In this document: positions 37,150 through 46,335 of the stretch, piece by piece | Position numbering within the stretch: position 1 is the first letter of the stretch | Layout: each line of letters opens with the position of its first letter | From: Planctomycetota bacterium | GTDB lineage: Bacteria; Planctomycetota; Planctomycetia; Planctomycetales; Planctomycetaceae | DNA: 64,000 nucleotides | Direction: 5' to 3' | Assembly: GCA_022600195.1 (NCBI GenBank) | Contig: JAHZKX010000045.1 | Location: 1 to 64,000, forward strand | Made by a program: the position numbers and the translations under genes | Notes under the pieces: generated by a model | Database searches by the model: none | What the model was told of the DNA's origin: nothing | What the model saw: only the letters and a program-made list of their open reading frames with translations

Positions 37150-38097
37150 TCAGTCATCCTCAAAGGGGCTTGCGTTCGCATTGGGGAAAAATTTACACAT
37201 GAGAATCCCCAGTTCATAAAGCAGAATCAAAGGCATCATCATCAAAACCATACTCATTGGGTCAGCAGGCGTCATCAGCATGGAAATAATCGCAATGATC
37301 AAAACTGCCATACGGCGTTTTTCATGATAATCCTTCACAGTGAAGATGGAAATTCGTTCCATGAACAACATGATCAGAGGCAATTGAAAACTAAGGCCAA
37401 ACATCACCGGAAGCGTGACGGCAAAGCTGATCCACTCCGAGAGTCGAATTTGAGGATTCACACCCAGCAGTTTATTGAAGCTCAACAGGAAGTTGAGTAC
37501 GAAGGGAAACACGGCATAAAAACAGAACAGGGCTCCACCCAGAAACAGAAAGATGCTGATAGGAAGATAGATATAGACATACTTGCGCTCGTGTGGATAA
37601 AGCCCCGCTGCTACAAACAACCAGATTTGATATATCACCCACGGGCTGGCGAACACCAGCCCTGCAATGAAGGAGACTTTCAGATAGATGGTAGTAAACG
37701 CTTCCTGTACTGCCAGGGTAACCGGCTCTGCCATCGTCTCTTCGATGCTGTTTAAACGGAATTGATAATCGCGCAGAATTTTTTGCAATGCTTTCGTTTC
37801 GGCTGTTGGTTCCGTCTTACTGCCGAGACTGACAATTAATTCTTCGATAGATTCTTTCTGTACTTTTTCAGTCTCGCTTTCGTTTTCTCGAGGCAGCTTA
37901 TCCAGATTGTATTCTTTTAATGCGGAATCAATGGGAGCGCGGACGACCTCGACAATTTTGTGACCGATGAATAAAGCACCCACCACACAGATCGCCAGAC
38001 CAATTAATGCTTTCCATAAATGAACGCGAAGAGATTCAAGGTGATCCCCGAAACTCATGGTTGATTCGTCAAATAGATCGTGAGAATGTGGTTTCAT
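37150..38097 (-). CDS. tatC: Sec-independent translocase subunit TatC, with an enlarged first periplasmic loop
   Basis: A 315-residue polytopic membrane protein, the signal-recognition core of twin-arginine export. The N-terminal MSFGDHLESLRVHLWKALIG is the family start (signal-binding region). Later signatures are FTTIYLKVSFIAGLVFASPWVIYQIWLFVAAGLYPHE and the terminal helices (FGLSFQLPLIMLF; TPADPMSMVLMMMPLILLYELG). Compared with the usual 240-260 residues, about 60 charged residues are inserted between helix 1 and the FTTIYLK helix (about 60-122). No tatA/tatB gene lies beside it. The Tat-signal sugar isomerase in this window would use it. Confidence 0.95.
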   Translation of the reverse strand: MKPHSHDLFDESTMSFGDHLESLRVHLWKALIGLAICVVGALFIGHKIVEVVRAPIDSALKEYNLDKLPRENESETEKVQKESIEELIVSLGSKTEPTAETKALQKILRDYQFRLNSIEETMAEPVTLAVQEAFTTIYLKVSFIAGLVFASPWVIYQIWLFVAAGLYPHERKYVYIYLPISIFLFLGGALFCFYAVFPFVLNFLLSFNKLLGVNPQIRLSEWISFAVTLPVMFGLSFQLPLIMLFMERISIFTVKDYHEKRRMAVLIIAIISMLMTPADPMSMVLMMMPLILLYELGILMCKFFPNANASPFEDD

Positions 38098-38147
38098 GGA
38101 ACTATATCATTCTGGAGAGACCAATACCGAACAGCACTGTCTCTATC

Positions 38148-38177
38148 TACGATTTACAGGAAGATCTGTAAATGGTA
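38148..38177. promoter_or_regulatory. 30-bp inverted repeat upstream of tatC
   Basis: Twelve-base arms (TACGATTTACAG and CTGTAAATGGTA, 11 of 12 paired) flank a 6-base spacer, 50 bp upstream of the tatC start codon. The inner 8 bp of each arm are perfect. This is the size and shape of a dimeric repressor operator; the regulator is not known. Confidence 0.55.
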
Positions 38178-38388
38178 TCGGTTGGACGAGCGGGTACTGC
38201 TCAGAACAAATGGAACATTGTAAATGGCTCCCGATGATATCACGCTGTAGAGGAAAGGTGAATCAGGAGTACCCACTCCATTTGCCCGCTGGATGAGCAG
38301 GAGGGAAGAGCGGCGGTAACTTTCTCTATTGTAAACAACCAGAGAGGCCTGTCAACCAGAGGCTTTTAGCCAGTGAATAAATTGGTAA

Positions 38389-40248
38389 TTAAGGCACTGC
38401 AGGTCCACCGGCTGCGGGATCAATGGCTGCAGGATCAATGGCCGCCGGGTCTGCAGGCATAGCTCCTGCATCAGCGGGATCTACGGGCACATCACCAGCT
38501 GCTGGGTCGGCTGGTGCAACTGCGGCTCCAGGGGCGTTTTCAGGTTGTTGGCTGCCAGGTATGGGGGTGTTGAAGATGAGGTTGATAATCAAGGCAAAAA
38601 AGTAAAAGGAAAACATGAGAGTCCAAGTCAGCATGACTTTGCCCATCAGCTTGTTTTTACTGACATAGGTCCATCCCTTCCCGTAGGCATAAGGGAAAAA
38701 GACGACACCGAGGATGCAATGGCCGGCTCCCTCTTTTTTACCCAGTTCGATTAAGCTGATAATCCAACACACGACAGCGATAAGAGGTGGCGTGAAAAGG
38801 ATAACCGCTAAGCCTATTACAAAGAGTATCACAGGTAGACTCAACGTCAGACAAACCGCTGTGAAAGCTATCAGAATGACAAAGTTAAATAACCAGACTC
38901 CGATGCCTCCCAGCACTCCAATCAGCGCAAGTTGTCCGGGTGAATTCATGGTGTTACTTTTTTTGCGATCGGACTTCGAGACGTATTTCAGATCTTCTGT
39001 TTTTGTGATCAGGTTCAGGTCCGGTTTGCTATGCAAGGCCATTAACCCGTTGACACGTGCATTATAGATCATCGCAGGGGCATAAAAGATGCAGGCAAAC
39101 AACCAGAGAACTGAGGGTACGATAAGAACTTTAGCATCTAGTACTTCCGGTTTTTTACCAACCAGTTCTCCCGGCTGGAAGTCTTTAATTTTATTTTCTT
39201 CTGCATACGCCTTCGCCTGCTCATCTGCCGCGACTGCTGAATTGAAACGCACGTTCGAGAAAAATGTATTGAGATCATTTCCAGAGACTGCTCCAATTCC
39301 TGCCAGACAACCAATGGCGGGTAAATTCGTAAGCAGGAAAACCATGCCACAGAATAGAGCTGGTTTGGCAAGTCCCAGGAATATTTTTCCCAGTTTATGC
39401 GGCATCCATCCGGGAGTGGTGTCCACCATAGTCATATGCGGCATTGCCAGGGGGAACATGATAAAGGTGGGAATAAAGCCAAGGGCGATCAGGATCGCAC
39501 CGACGGGAATCGAATCGTTCGAAATATAATAGTAACCCAGTGTGCCAAAGATTGCTTGCGCTGGCAGGCTGAACAGGATGAACCATAAAATAAATTTAAT
39601 GCCCAATGCAGAGCATAGGAAAAAATCGAAGTTGATGCGTTTGAGCTTTGCCTTTTTCTGTAATGCAAAACGAACAACTTCGGTCTGCATAAACCAGATC
39701 CAGCCGGGGATTGCCATAATGGAAACAAAAGCGAGAAAACTCCAGAATGCGCGTGGTGGGCCTTGATGACACCAGAGTGCCATAAAGACCGAACAAAAAA
39801 ACAAGGTACTGGAGATGATCGAATATAGAAAAGTTTTCATCACCAGACCGGTATGATTTCCCAGAAAGGTGTAAGCGTCTCCCCATGATTTTCTGTAGAA
39901 CTCTTCAACGGTAGGACCTTTGCGTTTCCGTTTTTTACGTGTCGCTTCAGTCATTCGCCCCGTGGTCAATTCGACTCCGCAATTGCTGCACTCAATATCT
40001 TCCTCGTCGACATCATTACCACAGCGGGGGCATATTTTGGACTCTTCATCTTCAATCTTGCTGATATCGAAACTGGTCAGAAAATCATCAGCATCTTCAG
40101 ACTTACTGGAAGCGCTGCGTTTTTTTTTCTGTCCCTTAGAAACTTTGACCGGAGAGCCGCAACCTTTGCAACGAACCCGCTTGCCTTCAGCTTCATCTTT
40201 CACAGAAAATGAAGTATTGCATTCTTTACAGCGAACCTTAATGGGCAT
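38389..40248 (-). CDS. Zinc-ribbon polytopic membrane protein
   Basis: A 619-residue protein. The N-terminus is an MJ0042-like zinc ribbon (C7-x2-C10 and C27-x2-C30 in VRCKECNTSF ... VRCKGCGSP), followed by a second ribbon at about 72-92 (CPRCGNDVDEEDIECSNCG). Eight or more hydrophobic helices fill about 135-575. The C-terminal 45 residues are a low-complexity tail of repeated DPAA/ADPAA units. The architecture of zinc ribbons plus a DUF4013-like membrane bundle is common in planctomycetes and its function is unknown. AAAGGT precedes the ATG. A regulatory or envelope role is conceivable but unsupported. Confidence 0.8.
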   Translation of the reverse strand: MPIKVRCKECNTSFSVKDEAEGKRVRCKGCGSPVKVSKGQKKKRSASSKSEDADDFLTSFDISKIEDEESKICPRCGNDVDEEDIECSNCGVELTTGRMTEATRKKRKRKGPTVEEFYRKSWGDAYTFLGNHTGLVMKTFLYSIISSTLFFCSVFMALWCHQGPPRAFWSFLAFVSIMAIPGWIWFMQTEVVRFALQKKAKLKRINFDFFLCSALGIKFILWFILFSLPAQAIFGTLGYYYISNDSIPVGAILIALGFIPTFIMFPLAMPHMTMVDTTPGWMPHKLGKIFLGLAKPALFCGMVFLLTNLPAIGCLAGIGAVSGNDLNTFFSNVRFNSAVAADEQAKAYAEENKIKDFQPGELVGKKPEVLDAKVLIVPSVLWLFACIFYAPAMIYNARVNGLMALHSKPDLNLITKTEDLKYVSKSDRKKSNTMNSPGQLALIGVLGGIGVWLFNFVILIAFTAVCLTLSLPVILFVIGLAVILFTPPLIAVVCWIISLIELGKKEGAGHCILGVVFFPYAYGKGWTYVSKNKLMGKVMLTWTLMFSFYFFALIINLIFNTPIPGSQQPENAPGAAVAPADPAAGDVPVDPADAGAMPADPAAIDPAAIDPAAGGPAVP

Positions 40249-40458
40249 GAATGACCTTTGAGATGTTTTGGGATATCGCTTGTAATCAATTCGAAACGAA
40301 AAATTCCTTGGAAGAACACCAGTTATAGATCAGTCTCAGGAATTTTATGGATCGACCCCTCTTAAATGCTAATTATCAACAGACAGGGGGGCTTTTCGCA
40401 AGTGGACAGTCGTCGAAATTTGAATGCTCTCAGCTTTCTCTTTCCAAAGCCTGTGCAG

Positions 40459-41448
40459 TCAATTTAGGAGAGGGTTCTGGTTGCGAACCGAATGCAGTCG
40501 CCGCAATTCTTGCAGACGGGAATACGCCTTCTGTTCTTCTGCCGAGTGATTACTGAGAGAGAAAAAGATAATGGAACGTGTGAGACAACGGATTGCGCGG
40601 CGGGAGCGACCTAAGACCCAGAAAAGTTCGGCCAGATGTTTCAGATCCTGCCCTATTTCGGGCAGGTTGGCTGTCTTTTTGTGAAGGAGATAAGCTTTCC
40701 AGAGATAAGAAACCGCCTTTAAGTGATTTCCCTTCAAGCCTTGAATAATCCCCAGGTTTCCCCAGTCTGCAGCCTGAGCATCTAAACTTCCATACAGAAT
40801 TTCTCGACTGAGGGAAATATTCAATAGTTGTTCAGCCAGCTGATAGTCCTGCTGGAGAATGGCATCGTTGGCACGTCCTGTCAGATCGCAGGCTGCGTCA
40901 TCTGATAGGTGTTCTACTTCTTGTTCCAGAGTCAAGTGGTTTGCTGATCGCAGATCCCCCCAGGCGATTGAATATTGCTGGAATTGAGCCGCCAATTCGA
41001 AGTATCGTAAATTGCGATACGCGATGGCAAGGTTGTGACAGACAACGGACCGCAAATCGCTTAGCTCATGCTGATGGGCATAATCAAGTACCAGGGAGAG
41101 CTGTTCGATTGCCTCGGAAGCGTATCCCGTTTTCAGTAAAAACTGACCAAAATACAGACATCGTTCCCATTCTGCAGCCTGAATTTCCGCTGCATGAAAC
41201 AAGGCACGTGCTTCTCCCTTTTTTCCCTCTGAACTTAATTTGTATGCTCTGTGCAGGATCTCAGAGAATGCAGTTTGCTCTTTTGTTTGGGAACTGGAAT
41301 AAAATGACTCAGACACATCAAACTCCTCTCGTTGTCTTATCTCAATGAATGGTAGACGAACAAATTGAGAGAGAGTGAGTGACAAAAGGAATGAATAAAT
41401 CGAGGATGAGAAATCCTTGCCCCCGAATGAGAACTTCGAGGCGGTCAT
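40459..41448 (-). CDS. Tetratricopeptide-repeat protein
   Basis: A 329-residue soluble protein dominated by TPR-like helix pairs (about 60-315), for example AYKLSSEGKKGEARALFHAA, AIEQLSLVLDYAHQHEL, AIAYRNLRYFELAAQFQQYS and GIIQGLKGNHLKAVSYLWKA. The first 40 residues are non-repeat sequence, and the translation start is not well supported, since no ribosome site was found. Such proteins mediate protein-protein contacts. No partner is evident; groES lies divergently 450 bp away. Confidence 0.75.
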   Translation of the reverse strand: MTASKFSFGGKDFSSSIYSFLLSLTLSQFVRLPFIEIRQREEFDVSESFYSSSQTKEQTAFSEILHRAYKLSSEGKKGEARALFHAAEIQAAEWERCLYFGQFLLKTGYASEAIEQLSLVLDYAHQHELSDLRSVVCHNLAIAYRNLRYFELAAQFQQYSIAWGDLRSANHLTLEQEVEHLSDDAACDLTGRANDAILQQDYQLAEQLLNISLSREILYGSLDAQAADWGNLGIIQGLKGNHLKAVSYLWKAYLLHKKTANLPEIGQDLKHLAELFWVLGRSRRAIRCLTRSIIFFSLSNHSAEEQKAYSRLQELRRLHSVRNQNPLLN

Positions 41449-41899
41449 TGATATTTGATTGTGCCAATATTACCTATTTTAACATTTGTGTCAATTGTAA
41501 AGCCCGGATATTTCGCCAGATATTTGGAAAGATGATTTTGAAAAAGTAGAGACTTCGCTGTTTGAAGTGTAAAAAGTCAATAACGTTCCTTTGCTGTCTG
41601 ATCTCAGCGATTGCTGCCATATTGGCAGCAGGATTGAAGCCCGGAAAGACTGACCGGCAGGAAAGTAGATGTGATTTAACTCAGATTAAAGAATGTAAGT
41701 GATTTATATAATAATAGTTATGACTTAATACAGAAATAGGCACGGCGTTAGCAACTAGAGACGAGCACGCTTGGGTCTCGAATACAGGTCTGAGTTACAG
41801 TTGCGTTGTCGTGGTTAGGCCTACTCGCCGCCACAGATCATAAATATTATCGATGTGAAGATATTTGAGTCAAAAATCAAAGAATTCTAGGAGATCCCA
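41449..41899. promoter_or_regulatory. groESL promoter region: Upstream region of the groESL operon
   Basis: About 450 bp. No canonical CIRCE element (TTAGCACTC-N9-GAGTGCTAA) is present; the nearest match, TTAGCAACT near 41744, has no pairing right arm. A perfect inverted repeat lies at 41612-41630. TAGGAGATC is the groES ribosome site. Confidence 0.5.
41612..41630. promoter_or_regulatory. Perfect inverted repeat, 8-bp arms
   Basis: TGCTGCCA, TAT, TGGCAGCA. It lies between the divergent TPR gene and groES, about 290 bp before groES. It could be an operator or the end of a leader hairpin. Confidence 0.45.
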
Positions 41900-42217
41900 A
41901 TGGCGAAGAAGGCTGCCAAAGCAAAAAAAGGCGCCCGGATTGTCCCTCTTGGTGACAAAGTCGTTCTGAAAAGAGAAGTTGCTGAATCAACCACTGCTGG
42001 TGGAATTGTTTTACCAGACAGCGCGCAGGACAAGCCACAACGTGGTGAAGTTGTCGCCGTGGGAGATGGGCATGTCAAATCTGATGGAACCAAGCTTCCC
42101 TTGACCGTCAAAGAAGGGGATCGCGTGATTTTCAGCCCTTATGGCGGAGACGAAATCAAAATCGGCGGAGAAGAATATCTGTTGCTTCGCGAAAGTGACA
42201 TTTTGGCAACTTTCTAG
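41900..42217 (+). CDS. groES: GroES co-chaperonin
   Basis: A 105-residue Hsp10 subunit that forms the heptameric lid of GroEL. The core starts [16 protein letters not shown]. The mobile loop is [16 protein letters not shown], containing the IVL tripeptide that binds GroEL. It continues VVAVGDGHV ... [17 protein letters not shown] and ends [12 protein letters not shown]. Compared with E. coli, there is an extra lysine/alanine-rich N-terminal stretch of about 10 residues ([11 protein letters not shown]). A strong TAGGAGATC ribosome site precedes the ATG. It is followed by groEL with a hairpin between the two genes. Confidence 0.97.
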   Translation: MAKKAAKAKKGARIVPLGDKVVLKREVAESTTAGGIVLPDSAQDKPQRGEVVAVGDGHVKSDGTKLPLTVKEGDRVIFSPYGGDEIKIGGEEYLLLRESDILATF

Positions 42218-42243
42218 GTTGTCATATTTTGTGCTTAATAGTA

Positions 42244-42270
42244 ACAGCCCGGTTTTATTTCGGGCTTGTT
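42244..42270 (+). terminator. Intercistronic hairpin between groES and groEL
   Basis: AACAGCCCG and CGGGCTTGTT pair around a short AT-rich loop (one bulge), followed by GCTCTTTTCTTT. It is terminator-like but inside the operon, so it could attenuate groEL or set the mRNA cleavage/stability ratio. Confidence 0.6.
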
Positions 42271-42321
42271 GCTCTTTTCTTTCAAACAAATTTCATACTG
42301 CGTACATGGAGATATAGTGAA

Positions 42322-43923
42322 ATGGCAAAAATGATTGCCTTCGATCAAGAAGCTCAGGAAGCAATGCGACGCGGCATCAGCAAGTTGGCCAAAGCGGTTC
42401 GTGTAACCCTCGGACCAAAAGGCCGCAATGTCATTATTGAAAAAAGCTTTGGTTCACCTACTGTAACAAAAGACGGTGTTTCCGTTGCTCGTGAAGTCGA
42501 ACTCTCTGATAAGTTTGAAGACATGGGCGCTCGCATGGTTCGTGAAGTGGCCAGCAAAACATCTGATATTGCTGGAGATGGAACCACAACTGCTACAATT
42601 ATGGCAGAAGCGATTTACAATGAAGGCTTGAAGTCGGTTGTTGCCGGAGTAAGCCCCATCGCCATGAAGCGAGGCATGGACAAAGCAGTCGACGATATTG
42701 TGAACAAACTGCAGAAAATGTCCATCGAATGTAAAAACAAAAAAGCGATTTCACAAGTCGGTAAAGTTGCTTCCAACGGTGACGAAGAAATCGGCAAGAT
42801 TCTGGCAGATGCCATGGATCAAGTAGGCAAAGATGGTGTGATCACTGTTGAAGAAGGTCAAAGCCTGCAAACCAGTTTTGAAGTTGTAGAAGGCATGCAG
42901 TTTGATCGTGGTTATCTCTCACCTTACTTCGTGACTGATCCACAAAGCATGGCCTGTGATCTGGAAGATGCTTATGTTCTGGTTCACGAAAAGAAGATTT
43001 CCAACATTAAGGATCTGGTTCCAGTACTTGAAAAAGTAGTCAACGCCGGCAAACCTTTGTTGATTATTGCAGAAGATATCGAAGGCGAAGCCCTTTCGAC
43101 TCTCGTAATCAATAAGCTGCGTGGCACATTCCGCGTTTGTGCTGTGAAGGCACCCGGTTATGGAGATCGTCGAAAAGCAATGCTGCAGGACATCGCCATT
43201 ATGGTCGGTGGCCAGGCGATTTTTGAAGATCTTGGAATTCAGCTGGAAAATCTTCAGCTTTCCGATTTGGGAGTAGCCAAGAAAGTTTCTGTCGATAAAG
43301 ACAATGCCACGATTATTGAAGGTGGCGGTAAGACCGGCGAAATCAAATCTCGTATCCAACAGATTCGTCGTGAACTGGATAATTCGAGTAGCGATTACGA
43401 TAAAGAAAAACTGGAAGAACGGATTGCAAAACTTTCCGGCGGTGTTGCTCAGATTAACGTCGGTGCAGCCACTGAAAGTGAAATGAAAGAAAAGAAGGCA
43501 CGTGTGGAAGATGCTTTGCACGCCGTTCGTGCTGCGGTTGCAGAAGGAATTCTTCCTGGTGGCGGCGTGGCTTTGCTGCGTTGTTCACGAGACTGCAAGC
43601 CTAGCGGACTTTCACTGGAAGAAAAAGTAGGTTACGAAATCATCCTGCGGGCCTGTCGTGCTCCATTGACTTCCATTGCCAGTAATGCTGGTGATGATGG
43701 CAGTGTGGTGTGTGAAAAAGTTTCGGAGCTGGAAGGAAACATGGGCTACAATGCTGCTTCTTCCAAATACGAAGATCTCGTCAAGTCCGGGATTATTGAC
43801 CCGACTCGTGTGACGCGATCTGCTCTACAGAACTCTGCCAGTGTCTCTACCTTGCTATTGACCAGCGATGCTCTGATCGCTGAACAATCCAAGGATGACC
43901 ATGCCGGCGACGACCTGCACTAA
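42322..43923 (+). CDS. groEL: GroEL chaperonin with a non-GGM C-terminus
   Basis: A 533-residue Hsp60 chaperonin that refolds proteins with ATP and GroES. Family blocks are intact: [40 protein letters not shown] (ATP site), [35 protein letters not shown] and [13 protein letters not shown]. The C-terminus ends [12 protein letters not shown] instead of the flexible Gly-Gly-Met repeats of the main bacterial GroEL, so it may be one of several chaperonin paralogues. The ATG at 42322 gives the family N-terminus ([12 protein letters not shown]); the frame runs on upstream without homology. A strong terminator follows. Confidence 0.97.
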   Translation: MAKMIAFDQEAQEAMRRGISKLAKAVRVTLGPKGRNVIIEKSFGSPTVTKDGVSVAREVELSDKFEDMGARMVREVASKTSDIAGDGTTTATIMAEAIYNEGLKSVVAGVSPIAMKRGMDKAVDDIVNKLQKMSIECKNKKAISQVGKVASNGDEEIGKILADAMDQVGKDGVITVEEGQSLQTSFEVVEGMQFDRGYLSPYFVTDPQSMACDLEDAYVLVHEKKISNIKDLVPVLEKVVNAGKPLLIIAEDIEGEALSTLVINKLRGTFRVCAVKAPGYGDRRKAMLQDIAIMVGGQAIFEDLGIQLENLQLSDLGVAKKVSVDKDNATIIEGGGKTGEIKSRIQQIRRELDNSSSDYDKEKLEERIAKLSGGVAQINVGAATESEMKEKKARVEDALHAVRAAVAEGILPGGGVALLRCSRDCKPSGLSLEEKVGYEIILRACRAPLTSIASNAGDDGSVVCEKVSELEGNMGYNAASSKYEDLVKSGIIDPTRVTRSALQNSASVSTLLLTSDALIAEQSKDDHAGDDLH

Positions 43924-43952
43924 GCCAGGTTTCGATCTGTTTTAATAGATTT

Positions 43953-43988
43953 GAAAGCACCCGACAGTTTTTCTGCCGGGTGCTTTTC
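43953..43988 (+). terminator. Rho-independent terminator of groESL
   Basis: A stem of GAAAGCACCCG with CGGGTGCTTTTC, a TTTTT-containing loop and a following T-rich stretch, 30 bp after the groEL stop. It is nearly symmetrical, so it may work in both directions. Confidence 0.85.
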
Positions 43989-44291
43989 ATTTAGCTCAGA
44001 TTCTCGATTGCAGTAACCTGAAAAGGCCAACTGCACCAGAGACAGCAGATGTCTGACGGTTCCGATTTCGTGCGATGTGCTCCCGGGTGCATCCATTTTA
44101 ACCAAAGCGGCTTCTCTCCTATTCTACTCGATCCAAATGGCTCTGAAGTCGCTACAATAAACCTGAACACAGGCTAGAATGTTAGAATGTGCGCATTGCG
44201 GACCAGAACTGATAATAGTACCATTTGCATGAATCGCAGAGACCCTCAACTAAAATATTGACTCCTTCAATTCCCAGATTGGTAGAATTTC
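43989..44291. other. Upstream region of argG
   Basis: About 300 bp. An 8-bp unit TAGAATGT is repeated directly at 44174-44189. No ARG box or small gene was recognised. Confidence 0.4.
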
Positions 44292-45551
44292 GTGGCAAGA
44301 GAAAAAGTAGTTTTGGCATACAGTGGTGGCCTGGATACTTCGGTGGCCGTCAAGTGGATCAATGAAAAATATGATATGGATGTGATCACTTATACCTGTG
44401 ATCTCGGCCAGGGTCGCGATGTGGATGGAATCAAGGAAAAAGCGATCAAAACCGGTGCCGTCGAAGCAGTCATCGAAGACACAAAAAATATGTTTGTCGA
44501 CTTCTTCGTCTGGCCTTCCCTGATGGCGGGCACCATGTATGAAGGAAAATACCCCCTTGCAACGGCACTCGGACGACCATTGATTGCACACCGGATGGTG
44601 GAAGTGGCTAAGGAATATGGTGCGACTGCTGTTGCACATGGCTGTACTGGCAAAGGAAACGACCAGGTCCGTTTTGATGTATCGTTTCAAACTTTGGCTC
44701 CGCAGCTGAAAATTATCGCCCCGGTGCGTGAATGGCGCTGGACGCGTACAGAAGAACTGCAATATGCCAAAGAACATGGCATTGAGGTCGAAGCCACAAA
44801 AGAGAGCATTTTCAGTATCGATCAGAATTTGTGGGGACGTTCCGTGGAAGCAGGAGTTTTGGAAGATCCCTGGGTGGCACCTCCTAAGGAAGCCTATCAA
44901 TGGACGGTTTCACCCGAGGATGCTCCCAATCAACCTCTTGAACTGACGATTGAATTCGAGCAAGGGCGTCCGGTTGCCATTGACGGAGAGACTATGGATG
45001 GGGCCGATTTGATTCTGCACTTGAATAAAATCGGTGGAGAAAATGGCATTGGTCGCATCGACCATGTCGAAAATCGTCTTGTGGGAATCAAAAGTCGTGA
45101 GATTTACGAAGCTCCGGCAGCAATGATCTTGCACAACGCACACCGCGAACTGGAATACCTGACATTAAGCCGACAGGCCTTGAGATTCAAAACATTCATC
45201 AGTCAAACTTGCAGCGATATCATTTATGATGGTCTCTGGTATAGCTCATTTCATCAGGACTTGATGGGTTTTGTAGAAAAGAATCAGCGTTTTGTCTCTG
45301 GAACCGTACGAGTATCTTTATATAAAGGAAATCATACGGTGACTGGTTTGAAAAGTGAGCACAGTCTATACAGTCCTGAGTTGGCAACTTATGAGGAAGG
45401 GGATCAATTCCCTCATGAGACGGCCCTTGGTTTCATCAGGATTCATGGACTGGCACAACAAACTCAAGCGCGTCAACAGTTATTGAAAGGGGAGCCCAGT
45501 TCAAAACCGACTCGAATTATGCCTCCCAGTAAATCAAAAGATTCCAAATAG
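44292..45551 (+). CDS. argG: Argininosuccinate synthase
   Basis: A 419-residue enzyme joining citrulline and aspartate with ATP in arginine synthesis. The N-terminal PP-loop is VVLAYSGGLDTSVAVKW (about 5-21). The characteristic LATALGRPLIAHRMVEVA, GCTGKGNDQVRFDVSF, ATKESIFSIDQNLWGRSVEAG and the tetramer-forming C-terminal region are present. The GTG at 44292 gives MAREKVVLAYSG, the usual N-terminus. The C-terminal 20 residues are basic and variable. No other arginine gene is adjacent. Confidence 0.97.
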   Translation: MAREKVVLAYSGGLDTSVAVKWINEKYDMDVITYTCDLGQGRDVDGIKEKAIKTGAVEAVIEDTKNMFVDFFVWPSLMAGTMYEGKYPLATALGRPLIAHRMVEVAKEYGATAVAHGCTGKGNDQVRFDVSFQTLAPQLKIIAPVREWRWTRTEELQYAKEHGIEVEATKESIFSIDQNLWGRSVEAGVLEDPWVAPPKEAYQWTVSPEDAPNQPLELTIEFEQGRPVAIDGETMDGADLILHLNKIGGENGIGRIDHVENRLVGIKSREIYEAPAAMILHNAHRELEYLTLSRQALRFKTFISQTCSDIIYDGLWYSSFHQDLMGFVEKNQRFVSGTVRVSLYKGNHTVTGLKSEHSLYSPELATYEEGDQFPHETALGFIRIHGLAQQTQARQQLLKGEPSSKPTRIMPPSKSKDSK

Positions 45552-45561
45552 ACAATGATCA

Positions 45562-45575
45562 ACCCGATATCGGGT
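45562..45575. promoter_or_regulatory. 14-bp perfect palindrome after argG
   Basis: ACCCGATATCGGGT lies in the 50 bp between argG and the phosphatase gene. It could be an operator or a small mRNA hairpin; no U-run follows. Confidence 0.4.
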
Positions 45576-45601
45576 GAACCTTAAATTAATGTGGTCGCGT
45601 G

Positions 45602-46297
45602 ATGGATCAATCGACACAACAGGGGCGAACCATTGCAATCGGTGATATTCACGGTTGCGATATTGCATTGGGGACAATTCTCTATCATCTCGAACTGTCA
45701 CGGAATGATACGTTTATCTGTCTGGGCGATGCCGTAGATCGAGGGCCTGGTACAAAGCATGTGATTGAAATGCTGCTCGATCTGAGGGCGACCTGCAAGT
45801 TAGTCTTTATCAAAGGCAATCATGAAGAGATGATGCTGGATGGCCTCCAAGGTGGTCACTGGGAATCGACGTGGTTACAGCATGGCGGCAAAGAAGCCCT
45901 CGACTCTTATGGTGGTCGCTATGACCAGATTTCCGAAGAGCATCGTATCTTTATGGAGAACGCTGTCGACTATTATGAGACGGAATCCGACATCTTCGTC
46001 CACGCGACTGCGGTTCCCGGTACTCCCCTGGAAGATCTCACCGCGCAGGAATTACGGTGGGATCGGATTACAGGCGAAGAAGAGCCGGACCCATCGGGTC
46101 GTCGTATCATTTGCGGTCATACCGCCCAGAAATCAGGAAAGCCGCTGGTCTTTGAAGGTTGGGCTTGCCTCGACACGTCCGCTTATCGTGGGAATTATTT
46201 AACGGCCATCGATGTGAAAACCAATGAAATCTTCCAGGCCAAACAGAGCTCAAAATATCGTTCAGGCAAAACACTGGAACAATATCTGGTGAAATAG
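45602..46297 (+). CDS. Calcineurin-like serine/threonine phosphatase (PPP family)
   Basis: A 231-residue metallophosphoesterase. The ordered metal-binding motifs are GDIHGCD (about 14-20), GDAVDRGPGT (about 44-53) and GNHEEMM (about 77), with later His in HAT and GHTAQKSGKP. This matches bacterial PPP phosphatases (PrpA/ApaH-like), which act on phosphoproteins or dinucleoside polyphosphates. The start is GTG at 45599 or ATG at 45602. It follows argG on the same strand by 50 bp. It converges with the aldehyde dehydrogenase. Confidence 0.9.
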   Translation: MDQSTQQGRTIAIGDIHGCDIALGTILYHLELSRNDTFICLGDAVDRGPGTKHVIEMLLDLRATCKLVFIKGNHEEMMLDGLQGGHWESTWLQHGGKEALDSYGGRYDQISEEHRIFMENAVDYYETESDIFVHATAVPGTPLEDLTAQELRWDRITGEEEPDPSGRRIICGHTAQKSGKPLVFEGWACLDTSAYRGNYLTAIDVKTNEIFQAKQSSKYRSGKTLEQYLVK

Positions 46298-46335
46298 AGG
46301 TTTCTGAAAACCGAACACTCTGAGGAAAAGCGTGA

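Noticed and set aside
40347-40556. 69-codon plus-strand frame before the TPR gene
   Set aside because: It overlaps the 3' end of the TPR gene on the other strand and has no homology or ribosome site.
41735-41775. Possible CIRCE (HrcA) element before groES
   Set aside because: Only a partial left arm (TTAGCAACT) is present; the right arm GAGTGCTAA is absent.
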